Source: Thiothrix litoralis
GTDB lineage: Bacteria; Pseudomonadota; Gammaproteobacteria; Thiotrichales; Thiotrichaceae
DNA: 64,000 bases
Direction: 5' to 3'
NCBI RefSeq assembly: GCF_017901135.1
Contig: NZ_CP072801.1
Location: 806,001 to 870,000 of the forward strand
Position numbers and translations under genes: made by a program. Of this stretch, positions 7,515 to 18,494 are shown one piece after another. The stretch's first letter is position 1. Each line of letters opens with the position of its first letter. The notes beneath the pieces were generated by a model, which had not been told where the DNA came from, did no database searches, and saw only the letters and a program-made list of their open reading frames with translations.

Positions 7515-8979
7515 CAGCAATTCTCATTTTACCACCCACTGCTCAATCTCATCCGCTTGATGCCGCCGCTCTAAGCCGACGAGCATAAAATCCAGCAGAG
7601 CCGTCCAACTTTTGAAGCACAAAAAGGTCGTGAGCGTATTGATGTCATCGAACAAGCGTTCGCGTGACCCCATTTTCTGAAGTAAAGTTCGGAAACGCTC
7701 ATCCATCAAGTCAATCACGGTATGGACGAGATAAGCCAATAACACTAATGCGGCCAACAAGTTGGCGAGGTGTTGCTGCCCATGCCCGAAGTTGTGTTCA
7801 AAGTGGTAGCCTTTGGTTTTCAGGGTGTTGTTGTTTTCGTTCTCAATCTTCCAGCGACACCTCCCAGCCTTCACAAGATCGACGACCTTGCCGGTGGTGA
7901 TAGGGTGAGAGGTGGCGAAATCTTTATGGTATAAGCACTTACCATCATCACGCACACTCGTGAGACTGAACCAGTTGACACGCAGGGCATCGTCCCCATC
8001 ACGTAAGGGCATCTGCGTCGCAAAACGGTAGGTATCCGTGACAGAATGCTTTCCCATCCGCCGCTGTACAAGATGGGTGCGTATCGCGCCGATTTTCTCT
8101 AGCCCTTCCAACTCTTCATATAAGGTCGTGTGGGACGTGGGTTTGCAGTTGAAAATGAACTGTGCGCCAGCGTCCAGGACTGCTTGGCAAAAGGGCTGGT
8201 GACAATACAAATCATCCCCCAGAAACGTGATGCCCAGCGGGATGTAATCCGCGCCCCACTGAGCCAGCCAGCGTTTAGCGGCGTTGATTTCACAATCTTG
8301 CTTGGTTTGCCCATCTTGGCGGCTGATGAACTCTGGCGGTAACGGGATCACCTGTGGTTTATCGGGTGCTGTTAAAATCGGGGTCAGCACTTGGTGTGAG
8401 TAGGTGACTGTCCCGTTGTGATGCGTCTTCGTCAAACACTGCTCACAATGGATGTGGGATGACGAAAAATGCTGTGTCCCATCCAGTGCCAACAAATAAC
8501 CGTAGTCATGCACCCGCCACTTATCCAAATAACCATTCTGTTGCAACCCATTGAAAAGATAACGGTAAGCAGGCGCAACGGCTGACGGCGGCACGCTATC
8601 CAGCAAATGGCGAATTTGATTGTCGCAGGGAATGGCATGAACACCGAACAACGTCTGTGCATTACTCCGCTCTTGGTTCTCCACCATGCGCCGCTGGTAT
8701 TCCAGAAAGGACGCACACTGCATGAAAAACACCGAAAAAGCACTCAAACCCGTATCCTCCAAGGTATAGCGGGTATTATTGCCGGGTTTGCGGCAGTCGG
8801 GGAAGGCGCGGAATGTATCGCGCAATTGCTCCACGATACCCGCAAAAGTGAGCGGTGCGGTTAGCGCAGCAGCAGTAACGGTTGGGTAGCTCATCGACTT
8901 CACCTCCCGGAACAGATCTCAATGGGATAGGTTTAGTTTACGCCATTTTATTGGGTGAGGGGCAAAATGAGAATTGCTG
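7515..8979 (-). mobile_element. Complete IS with DDE transposase and 9-bp target duplication
   Basis: Terminal inverted repeats share CAGCAATTCTCATTTT (7515-7530 and the complement at 8964-8979). Both flanks carry ATACTAAAA (7506-7514 and 8980-8988), a perfect 9-bp target-site duplication. One uninterrupted transposase gene fills the element on the minus strand. The intact ends, exact duplication and full-length gene indicate a recent and probably still active insertion. It landed just beyond the right end of TnpB element 1. Confidence 0.9.
7524..8903 (-). CDS. DDE transposase of the IS at 7515-8979 (IS4-like catalytic core)
   Basis: 459 residues. The catalytic core shows LLALDGTQHFSS (first Asp), GITFLGDDLYCHQPF (second Asp) and RCRWKIENENNNTLKTKGYH (Glu in a YREK-like R...E...K context), followed by FEHNFGHGQQHLANLLAAL. 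The N-terminal region RDTFRAFPDCRKPGNNTRY resembles IS4/ISNCY-type enzymes. I can place it in the DDE superfamily, but I am not certain of the IS family. The short space to the element ends means the start at 8903 and the stop at 7524 lie nearly at the tips. Confidence 0.85.
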   Translation of the reverse strand: MKSMSYPTVTAAALTAPLTFAGIVEQLRDTFRAFPDCRKPGNNTRYTLEDTGLSAFSVFFMQCASFLEYQRRMVENQERSNAQTLFGVHAIPCDNQIRHLLDSVPPSAVAPAYRYLFNGLQQNGYLDKWRVHDYGYLLALDGTQHFSSSHIHCEQCLTKTHHNGTVTYSHQVLTPILTAPDKPQVIPLPPEFISRQDGQTKQDCEINAAKRWLAQWGADYIPLGITFLGDDLYCHQPFCQAVLDAGAQFIFNCKPTSHTTLYEELEGLEKIGAIRTHLVQRRMGKHSVTDTYRFATQMPLRDGDDALRVNWFSLTSVRDDGKCLYHKDFATSHPITTGKVVDLVKAGRCRWKIENENNNTLKTKGYHFEHNFGHGQQHLANLLAALVLLAYLVHTVIDLMDERFRTLLQKMGSRERLFDDINTLTTFLCFKSWTALLDFMLVGLERRHQADEIEQWVVK

Positions 8980-9073
8980 ATACTAAAACGTTCAGCTTGG
9001 CAGGCTGCTAGAATAAGTGAGATAATGGTGAAGTTACGCAAAGAACGCCGCGTAGCGGCGACGCGCAAAATGT

Positions 9074-9166
9074 ATGGCAAAAGTATTCGACAATTTGTAC
9101 CCACAATTGCTGGAATTCAGCAATCTGTACGCAGCTTGGCAAAAAGCCGCGAAGGGCAAGCGTCGT
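9074..9166 (+). pseudogene. Reverse transcriptase N-terminal fragment (diversity-generating-retroelement type)
   Basis: An ATG opens 31 codons reading MAKVFDNLYPQLLEFSNLY, then AAWQKAAKGKRR. This matches the pattern at the very start of DGR-type reverse transcriptases (NLY...I..F.NL..A..KA.KGKR). The similarity ends near 9166. None of the RT catalytic domain (YxDD) follows; a palindromic repeat and an avd remnant come next. It is therefore a remnant. The assignment rests on a short motif, but the adjacent avd relic supports it. Confidence 0.55.
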
Positions 9167-9206
9167 AGCCTGTTTGCTAAGCCCGTTCCGCTCAGAACGG
9201 CGGGAA

Positions 9207-9270
9207 GAGGGCGTATGCAATACGCCCCTACAGAGGGAGGTTCACGTAGGGGCGTATTGCATACGCCCTC
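9207..9270. repeat. Palindromic repeat, 25-bp perfect inverted arms
   Basis: Arms at 9207-9231 and 9246-9270 are perfect inverted copies separated by 14 nt. Each arm also contains its own palindrome, GGGCGTAT-GCA-ATACGCCC. The nested symmetry and the position inside a decayed locus suggest a small non-coding mobile repeat (MITE- or REP-like). No target duplication could be established. Confidence 0.8.
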
Positions 9271-9291
9271 TTCAGCGGTGCGCAAAGCTGC

Positions 9292-9491
9292 ATGAAAGAA
9301 TCCCCGTTATTTGCCAAAAGCTATGATTTCATCCGCTGGCTGATCCCCCAAACCGTCAAATTCCCCCGCACCCAACGTTTTGTTGTCACCGAACGCTACT
9401 GGACACGCGCCGCTTTGAACATGCCAGCCGCTTGCTGGAAGAAGTTGGGCGCTTGTTGGGTGGATGGTGTAAATCCACTGTTATAGAGTAA
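9292..9491 (+). pseudogene. Avd-like four-helix-bundle accessory protein of a DGR, internally deleted
   Basis: The N-terminal 35 codons (MKESPLFAKSYDFIRWLIP, then TVKFPRTQRFVVTER) match the start of bacterial Avd proteins, which partner the reverse transcriptase in diversity-generating retroelements. After a frame change at about 9395 the sequence continues as RRFEHASRLLEEVGRLLGGW and stops at 9491. This is the typical Avd C-terminus. The roughly 50 residues normally between these parts are missing, so this is a deletion derivative, not a working gene. It ends 7 nt before tadA. No template or variable repeat was recognised nearby. Confidence 0.65.
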
Positions 9492-9498
9492 TTTGTTA

Positions 9499-10089
9499 AT
9501 GAATGCCGCAGAAGAAACCCCTCCTAACCTCCCCTTATCAGGGGAGGGACAAGAATGCACCACACCTCTTGACTCCTCCCCTGATAAGGGGAGGCCGGGA
9601 GGGGTTTCTTTATCCGACGAACACTGGATGCGCCACGCCCTTACCCTTGCCCGCAACGCCTGGCAGCAAGGCGAAGTCCCCGTCGGTGCTGTCCTCATCC
9701 GCGACGGCGAAATCCTCGCTGAAGGCTGGAACCAACCCATTACCTTGCATGACCCTTCCGCCCACGCCGAAATGCTTGCTATGCGGGCAGCAGGCCAAAC
9801 GGTTGGTAATTACCGTTTACCCGGCACAACCCTCTACATCACGCTCGAACCCTGTCTGATGTGCGTCGGCGCCATGCTGCACGCACGAGTGGAACGGGTG
9901 GTATTCGGTGCTTATGACCCCAAAACCGGGGCAGCAGGCAGTGCGTTTAATCTGCTGCAAGACCCACGCCACTACCACAAGGTGCTAGCGGTGCAGGGTG
10001 GGGTGTTACAGGAAGAATGCGCTGCGTTATTGCAGGCATTCTTCCGTGAGCGGCGGGCAGCAGCTTCAGCCAAACCAGCGGCGGAGTAA
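9499..10089 (+). CDS. tadA: tRNA-specific adenosine deaminase TadA, with repeat-encoded N-terminal insert
   Basis: TadA deaminates A34 to inosine in tRNA-Arg(ACG). The zinc site is visible: SAHAEMLAM (His and catalytic Glu) and [12 protein letters not shown] (two Cys). The family domain begins at [17 protein letters not shown]. Upstream of it the frame reads through a palindromic repeat (9512-9610), adding about 35 residues including [10 protein letters not shown] and [10 protein letters not shown]. From the ATG at 9499 the protein has 196 residues against about 167 in E. coli; an alternative ATG at 9628 would give 153 and omit the repeat. The 3' end overlaps the next minus-strand gene by 24 nt. 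Confidence 0.93.
   Translation: MNAAEETPPNLPLSGEGQECTTPLDSSPDKGRPGGVSLSDEHWMRHALTLARNAWQQGEVPVGAVLIRDGEILAEGWNQPITLHDPSAHAEMLAMRAAGQTVGNYRLPGTTLYITLEPCLMCVGAMLHARVERVVFGAYDPKTGAAGSAFNLLQDPRHYHKVLAVQGGVLQEECAALLQAFFRERRAAASAKPAAE
9512..9610. repeat. Palindromic repeat inserted in frame within tadA
   Basis: Two 36-nt arms, 9512-9547 and 9575-9610, are inverted copies with 3 mismatches. Both begin AAGAAACCCCTCC when read inward and contain the inner palindrome CCTCCCCTTATCAGGGGAGG. The 99-nt unit is a multiple of three and keeps the tadA frame open. A related unit with the same GAAGAAA-type ends lies inside comEC at 19192-19293. Confidence 0.85.
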
Positions 10090-11748
10090 GCGCGTTAACC
10101 AAGAATCAGTCGGAGCCGGTGCTGGCGTTGGGGTCGGCGTTGGTACTGGCGTCGGCCTTGGTGTCGGCGCAGGGGCAGGTGTTGGGTTGGGTGCTGGCAC
10201 AGGTGCGGGTGTTGGGCTGGGTGTTGGCACAGGCACAGGTGCTGGGGTAGGTGTTGATGCTGGCGTGGCTGTTTGCGTACCATTGGCGAACCGGATGAGC
10301 TGTTCCACAATCGCTGCGAGCGGTGCGCTTTGCTTGGTGGCGGCTGATTGCGCCGCTGTGCGCCACGCGGCCGGGACAGCAGTACCCGCTTGCCATGTAC
10401 CAGTCGCCTGCGACTCGTAAGACGTTTTGGCGTGAAGCCCCTTGCTCGGTGTCCACAAGAAGTCTGGGTGCTTGTTGGTATACCATTCACCGCCCACGAT
10501 AGTGTTTGCAGCATCCAGCTCCAGATCATAGTAATAGGTGACTTTCTGGATGGCGTCTTGCGAAGGACTATCCGTTTCGCGTTGGCTGGGTGATGTCTCA
10601 ACCACATAAGAAACATCCATGCGGATGCCGACAAAAGATTGGGTCTGGGAGCTGCGGTAAGCCTTGAATTTGTCGTTGGTAAACGCGGCTTTGCTAACCG
10701 TTGCCTCCGCAATACTACTGGCGTAGTTATTGGTTTGTGGGTTGAAGTAGCGGTATTCGTACGCGTAGATCGGTTGGTTCCAGACTTCGTAATCGAAGGT
10801 AACATCCAGTACGGTACTGCGTTTGGAAGCGCCAATCTGGTTGACGATGGCAAGATGCCAAGTACCGGGGTTGGTGTCAAAACAGTCTGCCGACTTGACG
10901 CGCCCGGTTACAGCGTCAGTCGCAGGGTCTTTGTCGTTGCAGCGCCCACCGATAAAGCGGGTAGGGCTGGCGGCGTTTGCCCACAGCAAAGACGCCAATG
11001 CCTTGATGTCGGAGGGGTAAAACTTGATGGCAACGCCACTCGGGGTTTTCAGCGTCACGCTTTTGGTCGGTCTGGCTAGCATATAGGCCGCAGGTGCCCA
11101 GCCGTGGCAGATGCCCATCCACATTTCTACCGAACCATGTGCGTCGTAATAGGATTTACCTTCTGCCCACATTTTTTTAGTCAAGGATTCATTGGTATCA
11201 CCCACCAGCGCGTCGTATTTTTCCGCCGGGGAAAGCTGGTTGATCTTGGTGGCATTACCACTGGCGAGGATAGCCGCTGATGGGTTGTTGCGCACGTAAT
11301 CGAAATTCTTTTGCCAGTCACTCGATTTTGGGAAGCTGGAGTCCGCATAACGTGCACCGAGGATACCTTTGTAAATGCCCCAGTAATCGTCTGACCACGG
11401 TGATTCTGCCAAGGAGGCTTGTTTGAGGCCAGCCGTTTCCATGTCGCTGAGCTTGCTGTAGCTCAGGGTATCCACCAAGTTGGCGGGTTTGTCGTTGGAT
11501 GCAATGGCTGCACGGGTGGACAGGCCGCCTGGCTCACCACTGCCCGGTTGCAGGATGTGCATCCGCTGGGAATCTCGCGCTTCGATGTAATCCAGACTGT
11601 CAATCGCGTCTTGTGGGAACAGCGTCGCACCGTCTACGGGGTTGCCAGCGGCATCCGTTTTCGGTGGTTGGCGGTTCATGAAGGCTTTGGGGTCTTTCGC
11701 AAATGCTTCAAGATCAGCATTGATTTGCTGTTCGATAGTCGTAGGCAT
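10066..11748 (-). CDS. Transglutaminase-elicitor-like protein with Pro/Thr-rich C-terminal stalk
   Basis: 560 residues from an ATG at 11748 preceded by GGAGCAATTACC; a longer frame upstream lacks a ribosome binding site. The core matches the transglutaminase elicitor family (Phytophthora M81/GP42 type). [13 protein letters not shown] holds the presumed catalytic Cys, [14 protein letters not shown] a candidate His, and [13 protein letters not shown] a candidate Asp. No signal peptide is visible. From about residue 491 there is a 57-residue run of PT/PA/PV repeats. The protein ends in [13 protein letters not shown], a short cationic amphipathic tail. Transglutaminase activity and target are unknown; the family match is from motif recognition only. 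Confidence 0.75.
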   Translation of the reverse strand: MPTTIEQQINADLEAFAKDPKAFMNRQPPKTDAAGNPVDGATLFPQDAIDSLDYIEARDSQRMHILQPGSGEPGGLSTRAAIASNDKPANLVDTLSYSKLSDMETAGLKQASLAESPWSDDYWGIYKGILGARYADSSFPKSSDWQKNFDYVRNNPSAAILASGNATKINQLSPAEKYDALVGDTNESLTKKMWAEGKSYYDAHGSVEMWMGICHGWAPAAYMLARPTKSVTLKTPSGVAIKFYPSDIKALASLLWANAASPTRFIGGRCNDKDPATDAVTGRVKSADCFDTNPGTWHLAIVNQIGASKRSTVLDVTFDYEVWNQPIYAYEYRYFNPQTNNYASSIAEATVSKAAFTNDKFKAYRSSQTQSFVGIRMDVSYVVETSPSQRETDSPSQDAIQKVTYYYDLELDAANTIVGGEWYTNKHPDFLWTPSKGLHAKTSYESQATGTWQAGTAVPAAWRTAAQSAATKQSAPLAAIVEQLIRFANGTQTATPASTPTPAPVPVPTPSPTPAPVPAPNPTPAPAPTPRPTPVPTPTPTPAPAPTDSWLTRLLRRWFG

Positions 11749-11839
11749 GGTAATTGCTCCTTGTCCGCTGCTTGGCGGGTTGCCCTGTGTCAATGAGACT
11801 AGGTTAAATGATTCTTCCCTGCCTTGAATATAGCCTGTT

Positions 11840-14232
<2,393 letters not shown>

Positions 14233-14311
14233 TCAAAATAGCGGGTTAGGGCGTGTTCGTAAAGCCCTAAAATATTCCTCATCGAGTCTTTCTGGTGAAT
14301 CTTCCCATTTG

Positions 14312-14335
14312 TGGCATAATACTATCTATGTGCCA
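14312..14335. promoter_or_regulatory. Putative operator upstream of vapBC
   Basis: TGGCATA and TATGTGCCA form an imperfect inverted repeat across the likely promoter region about 20 nt before the antitoxin start. AbrB-type antitoxins commonly bind such palindromes to repress their own operon. The arms are short (5 bp perfect), so this is tentative. Confidence 0.35.
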
Positions 14336-14354
14336 AAAAATGAGGTTTTAACCC

Positions 14355-14600
14355 ATGCAAGCATTTGAAATAGCTGTTACCCAACAAGGCCGTATGGTTA
14401 TTCCATCCCTATTGCGCAAGCAACTGGGGTTGAAATCAGGTTCGCGTCTGATGGCTCATCTGGAAAATGGGCGTCTGATTCTTGAGCCAAAAGAGTTGCT
14501 GTGGGAGAAAATCTATCAAGAAATGAGTGCGATACCAGCGAAAACTGATCTTGCCCAGGAATTGATAGATGAGCGTCGCGAAAGTGCAGGCAGAGAATAA
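14355..14600 (+). CDS. AbrB/MazE-fold antitoxin (VapB type)
   Basis: 81 residues. The N-terminal swapped-hairpin DNA-binding domain is seen as AVTQQGRMVIPSLLRKQLGLKSG, with RLILEP following. The C-terminal half (PAKTDLAQELIDERRESAGRE) would wrap the toxin. It overlaps the start of the PIN-domain toxin by one base. Expected to neutralise the toxin and to repress the operon. Confidence 0.9.
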   Translation: MQAFEIAVTQQGRMVIPSLLRKQLGLKSGSRLMAHLENGRLILEPKELLWEKIYQEMSAIPAKTDLAQELIDERRESAGRE

Positions 14601-14989
14601 TGATTGATAAACGTTATGTGATGGATGCATCGGCATTGTTGGCTGTTATCCATAAAGAAACGGGAGCGGATAAGGTCAAGCCCTTGCTTGAAGAATCCGT
14701 CGTTTCTAGCGTCAATTGGTCAGAAGTACTGCAAAAGTTGAAGCGGGCAGAGTTGAATGCGGCGCGTATCGGGCAATTGTTACAAAGTCTGGGGCTTGAG
14801 GTCGTACCCTTTTCCGAGCAACAGGCAGAACTTGCCGCGACACTGTGGCAGCAGGCTGCTCCCATGGGCTTGTCATTGGCAGACCGGGCTTGTGTGGCAA
14901 CAGGTGAGGCATTGGGAATGGAAATTGTAACAGCGGATAAAGTTTGGAAGGATTTGAACTTGTCAGTCCCCGTTTTCTCTATCCGCTAG
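14600..14989 (+). CDS. PIN-domain toxin (VapC type)
   Basis: 129 residues. PIN ribonucleases cleave tRNA or rRNA using a Mg-binding acidic set. Seen here are VMDASALLAVIHKE (first Asp), SVNWSEVLQKL (Glu), LSLADRACVATGEA (Asp) and IVTADKVW (fourth acidic site). All acidic positions are present, so it is probably active. It is translationally coupled to the antitoxin. Unlike the vapC fragment at 3883-4242, which belongs to a different subfamily, this copy is intact. Confidence 0.9.
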   Translation: MIDKRYVMDASALLAVIHKETGADKVKPLLEESVVSSVNWSEVLQKLKRAELNAARIGQLLQSLGLEVVPFSEQQAELAATLWQQAAPMGLSLADRACVATGEALGMEIVTADKVWKDLNLSVPVFSIR

Positions 14990-14994
14990 TTTGG

Positions 14995-15255
14995 TTAATG
15001 CACTACCGTATGCAGCACTTTACCGTGTTCAAAATACACTGAAAATCCGCCATAATTCCACACCGTAATTCGGGGCCAGCGCTTTTTGACGGGGTTGGCG
15101 GACTGGCTCACGGAATATGGCTGGCCGTAGTGTGCTTTGACGTTATTCATGCTCATGCCACGGCTGGGGTAGTCGGCAAAGGCGGTAGTGGCGAAAAAAG
15201 GGATAGCCAGTAACGCAGTACTGAGTACGCTACTAAACCATTTGGGCAAACGCAT
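14995..15255 (-). CDS. Small secreted protein of unknown function
   Basis: 86 residues. A signal peptide is evident (MRLPKWFSSVLSTALLAIPF, cleavage after TTAFA). The mature part, about 57 residues, has RGMSMNNVKAHYGQP, resembling the opening of SmpA/OmlA-like periplasmic folds, then VWNYGGFSVYFEHGKVLHTV. Probably periplasmic or bound to an outer-membrane partner; no function can be given. It is convergent with the vapBC operon and divergent from the Lol genes. Confidence 0.75.
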   Translation of the reverse strand: MRLPKWFSSVLSTALLAIPFFATTAFADYPSRGMSMNNVKAHYGQPYSVSQSANPVKKRWPRITVWNYGGFSVYFEHGKVLHTVVH

Positions 15256-15315
15256 GTCTGATCTCCCGATACTTTACTATTAAATGACACTCAATCAGTT
15301 GTACAATCGCCACCC

Positions 15316-16563
15316 ATGTTTACACCACTCGAATTATTCATCGGACAGCGGTACACGCACTCGCGGCGACGTAACCGTTTCATCTCGTTCATATCGTTCG
15401 CCTCGATGCTCGGCATCTTGCTGGGGGTTATGGTGCTGATCACGGTTTTGTCGATCATGAACGGGTTTGAAAAGGAACTCAGGGACAAGATACTGGGAGT
15501 GGTTTCCCATGTCACGGTTTCGGGGACAAATGGGCAACTCTCTGATTGGACGGCAAAGTTGGACGGTTTGCAGGCTGAAAAACACGTCATCGGTGCTGCC
15601 CCCTATGTGCAAAAACAGGTGATGCTGACCAACGGCAACCTGATGCGCGGCGTGGTATTGCAGGGCATAGACCCGGCTCGCCAGAGTCAGGTCAGCGACG
15701 TGAATTTCAAAATGCTGGAAGGCAACTTCAGCAACCTCAAGCCGCGCGAATACGGCATTGTGCTGGGGGTGGAAGTCGCGGCTAACCTTGGGGTGATTCC
15801 CGGCGATAAAGTCACGGTGATTGTGCCGCAAGTGCAAGTCACACCCGCCGGTATTTTGCCACGCCTGAAACGCTTTACCGTGGTGGGTATCTACCAGATT
15901 GGGCATCCTGAATACGATGGCATGACCGGCTTTATTGAGCTGAGCGATGCATCGCGGCTGTTCCGCTTGGGTGAAAACGTCGGGGGGATACGTCTGAAAC
16001 TGGATGATATGTTCGCAGCACCCGCGATTGGGCACGATTTACAGACCAAGCTGGGCAAAGACTTTGAGGTGGTTGACTGGAGTCAGGAACACGGCAGCTT
16101 TTTCCGCGCCGTTAAAACCGAGCGTATTGTGATGACCTTGATCCTGTTTCTGGTGGTGTGCGTGGCGTTGTTTAACCTTGTCGCATCCTTGATGATGGCG
16201 GTGAATGACAAGGAATCGGATATTGCCATCCTGCGAACGTTCGGGATGTCGGGAAAACGTATCATGCGGATTTTCATGATTCAAGGCAGTATCATCGGGG
16301 TGTTTGGCACGCTGGTGGGGATTGGGCTGGGTGTATGGCTGTCGCTGAATATCCACACGGTGATTCCGTTTCTGGAAAATACTTTCGGATTCAAGATTTT
16401 CTCGTCGGATGTGTTCTACATCAGTGAAATCCCCTCGGATCTGCGTTGGGGTAATGTGATCTGGATCGGTATTGCCTCGCTGATTGCTTCGGTATTGGCA
16501 ACGGTTTACCCCGCTTGGCGTGCCTCACAAATCCAGCCTGCGGAGTCATTGCGCTATGAGTAA
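15316..16563 (+). CDS. Lipoprotein-releasing ABC transporter permease (LolC/LolE family), first copy
   Basis: 415 residues. Partner of LolD in extracting lipoproteins from the inner membrane and passing them to LolA. It has an N-terminal membrane helix (FASMLGILLGVMVLITVLSI) followed by MNGFEKELRDKIL, a large periplasmic domain, and three C-terminal helices ending in [34 protein letters not shown] resembles E. coli LolE at the same place, but the paralogue downstream is also LolC/E-like, so I do not assign C or E. Its stop overlaps the next start by 8 nt. Confidence 0.92.
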   Translation: MFTPLELFIGQRYTHSRRRNRFISFISFASMLGILLGVMVLITVLSIMNGFEKELRDKILGVVSHVTVSGTNGQLSDWTAKLDGLQAEKHVIGAAPYVQKQVMLTNGNLMRGVVLQGIDPARQSQVSDVNFKMLEGNFSNLKPREYGIVLGVEVAANLGVIPGDKVTVIVPQVQVTPAGILPRLKRFTVVGIYQIGHPEYDGMTGFIELSDASRLFRLGENVGGIRLKLDDMFAAPAIGHDLQTKLGKDFEVVDWSQEHGSFFRAVKTERIVMTLILFLVVCVALFNLVASLMMAVNDKESDIAILRTFGMSGKRIMRIFMIQGSIIGVFGTLVGIGLGVWLSLNIHTVIPFLENTFGFKIFSSDVFYISEIPSDLRWGNVIWIGIASLIASVLATVYPAWRASQIQPAESLRYE

Positions 16564-17821
16564 GATGTTCCAGCCGATGGAGCTGTTTGTCGGCTTGCGC
16601 TATACGCGCTCACAGCGTCAGAAGCATTTCATTTCGTTCATTTCGTTAGCGTCGATTATCGGGATTGCGATTGGTGTGCTGGTGCTGATTACCGTGCTGT
16701 CGGTGATGAATGGTTTCGAGCAAACCATGCGCGAGCGCATCATGGGTATGTTGGCGCACGTCACTGTTTCTGAAAACGATTTGATGGTGTCTGACTGGCA
16801 GAAAGTGCAAAAAGACTTGCTGGATTTTCCGCATGTGAAAGCGGTGTCGCCGTTTATTGAAAAGCCTGCGATGTTGAATCAGGGCGATGAAGCGCGGGCG
16901 GCAGTGTTGCAAGGTATTTTGCCGGAGGAAGAACGCAAGGTCAGCACGGTTTTCGATCATGTGGTCAAGGGTGATATGCAAAAGCTGCAAGCGGGCAGTT
17001 TTAATATTGCCATCGGCGCAACCATGGCGAAGGAATTGAAAGTCGATGTGGGTGACGCGCTGACGCTGGTCAGCCCCAGTGAAAATGCGTTGGAAACCGG
17101 GCAAATGCCTGCGTTGCAACGTTTCACCATTGTGGCGATTTTCCGGGTGGATATGCAGCAGTTTGATACCACTTCGGCCTACGTGAACCTTGAAGATGCG
17201 GAAAAGACCTTTGAAATGGGCGGGGATGTGACCGGCTTGCGGATGACGTTAGATGATTTATACCTTGCGCCCAAAACTGCCCAAGCTATTTTGCAGCGTA
17301 TGGGGCAAGCGTGGCCGGATATGTGGGCAAATGATTGGACGAATCTGAATAAAAATCAGTTTGCTGCGATTCAGGCACAGAAGTCGGTGATGTTTATTAT
17401 TCTAATGCTGATCATTGCGGTGGCAGCCTTCAATCTGGTGTCGACGCTGGTGATGGTGGTGACGGACAAGGAAGGCGATATTGCGATATTGCGTACCTTG
17501 GGGCTGTCGTCGGGGCGGGTGATGAAGATTTTCATGGTGCAGGGTACGTTGATTGGGGTGTTCGGTACGCTGATCGGCGTGGTGGCGGGTGTGTTGCTGG
17601 CGACCAATCTGGATGTGATTGTGCCGTTTCTGGAACGTTTGTTTGATACCCATTTCATCAATGCCGATGTTTATTTTATCAGCGAACTCGAATCACGGGT
17701 GAATCCGGGCGATGTCCTCGTGATTGCCTTGAGTGCGCTGTTTATGTCTATTCTCGCGACGCTTTACCCTGCTTGGCGTGCGTCCAAAGTCCAGCCTGCG
17801 GAGGCTCTGCGTTATGAGTAA
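16556..17821 (+). CDS. Lipoprotein-releasing ABC transporter permease (LolC/LolE family), second copy
   Basis: 421 residues from the ATG at 16556. Same topology as the preceding gene: membrane anchor [33 protein letters not shown], a periplasmic domain and three C-terminal helices ending [18 protein letters not shown]. The upstream extension of the frame is antisense-like and has no start signal. The tandem order permease-permease-ATPase differs from the C-D-E order in E. coli. Both permease genes end in the same GCGYTATGAGTAA context, with the next ATG overlapping the end by 8 nt. Confidence 0.92.
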   Translation: MSKMFQPMELFVGLRYTRSQRQKHFISFISLASIIGIAIGVLVLITVLSVMNGFEQTMRERIMGMLAHVTVSENDLMVSDWQKVQKDLLDFPHVKAVSPFIEKPAMLNQGDEARAAVLQGILPEEERKVSTVFDHVVKGDMQKLQAGSFNIAIGATMAKELKVDVGDALTLVSPSENALETGQMPALQRFTIVAIFRVDMQQFDTTSAYVNLEDAEKTFEMGGDVTGLRMTLDDLYLAPKTAQAILQRMGQAWPDMWANDWTNLNKNQFAAIQAQKSVMFIILMLIIAVAAFNLVSTLVMVVTDKEGDIAILRTLGLSSGRVMKIFMVQGTLIGVFGTLIGVVAGVLLATNLDVIVPFLERLFDTHFINADVYFISELESRVNPGDVLVIALSALFMSILATLYPAWRASKVQPAEALRYE

Positions 17822-18494
17822 TGTGATTATTTCTTGCCAGCAATTGAGCAAGCGTTTCACCGAAGGTCGGTTGGATGTGGAAGTGCTACGCGGTGTGGAT
17901 TTGCAAATACAAGCCGGTGAAAAAGTCGCGATTTTGGGCAGTTCCGGTAGTGGTAAAAGTACCTTGCTGCACTTGATGGGCGGGCTGGATTTGCCTACTT
18001 CCGGGCACGTGGAAGTGCTGGGCAAGCGCATGGATCAGTTGTCGGATACGGAACGCGGCGTGCTGCGTAACGAGTCGATGGGCTTCATTTACCAGTTCCA
18101 TCACTTGCTGCCAGAATTCACGGCCTTGGAAAATGTGGCGATGCCGTTGCTGATCCGTGGTGTGAAAGTGGCGGATGCTACTGCTCAGGCGACTGATATT
18201 CTGGCAAAAGTGGGGCTGAAAGAACGTCTTGACCATAAGCCAGCGCAATTGTCCGGGGGGGAACGTCAGCGTGCGGCGATTGCCCGCGCACTGGTGTCGC
18301 GCCCGAAAGCGGTATTGGCAGATGAACCGACCGGCAACCTCGACCACAACACGGCTGAAAACGTGTTTAATTTGATGCAAAGCTTGAATGATTCCTTAGG
18401 AACGGCGTTTGTGGTGGTCACGCATGACCTGCAATTGGCGGCGAAAATGGATACGGTGTATCGCTTGACGGATGGGGTATTAGGGGCGGCGTAA
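17814..18494 (+). CDS. lolD: Lipoprotein-releasing ABC transporter ATPase LolD
   Basis: 226 residues, the family size. It powers lipoprotein release by the two upstream permeases. Walker A is [11 protein letters not shown], the Q-loop region [18 protein letters not shown] is LolD/MacB-like, the signature is [15 protein letters not shown], Walker B is [12 protein letters not shown], and the switch His is in [10 protein letters not shown]. Translation starts at the ATG inside the end of the permease gene. The 3' end overlaps a convergent DUF2062 gene by 15 nt. Confidence 0.95.
   Translation: MSNVIISCQQLSKRFTEGRLDVEVLRGVDLQIQAGEKVAILGSSGSGKSTLLHLMGGLDLPTSGHVEVLGKRMDQLSDTERGVLRNESMGFIYQFHHLLPEFTALENVAMPLLIRGVKVADATAQATDILAKVGLKERLDHKPAQLSGGERQRAAIARALVSRPKAVLADEPTGNLDHNTAENVFNLMQSLNDSLGTAFVVVTHDLQLAAKMDTVYRLTDGVLGAA

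Noticed and set aside
8981..9073. Variable or template repeat of the retroelement relic
   Set aside because: No second copy with adenine-biased differences could be found in the window.
9512..9610. Inverted repeat considered as a rho-independent terminator before tadA
   Set aside because: It is too long, has no T run after it, and is inside the open tadA frame.
10105..10270. GT-rich quasi-repetitive DNA after tadA that looks like a minisatellite or GC-rich plus-strand ORF ([11 protein letters not shown]...)
   Set aside because: It is the complement of the Pro/Thr-rich stalk codons of the minus-strand transglutaminase-like gene; the plus-strand frame has no start signal or homology.
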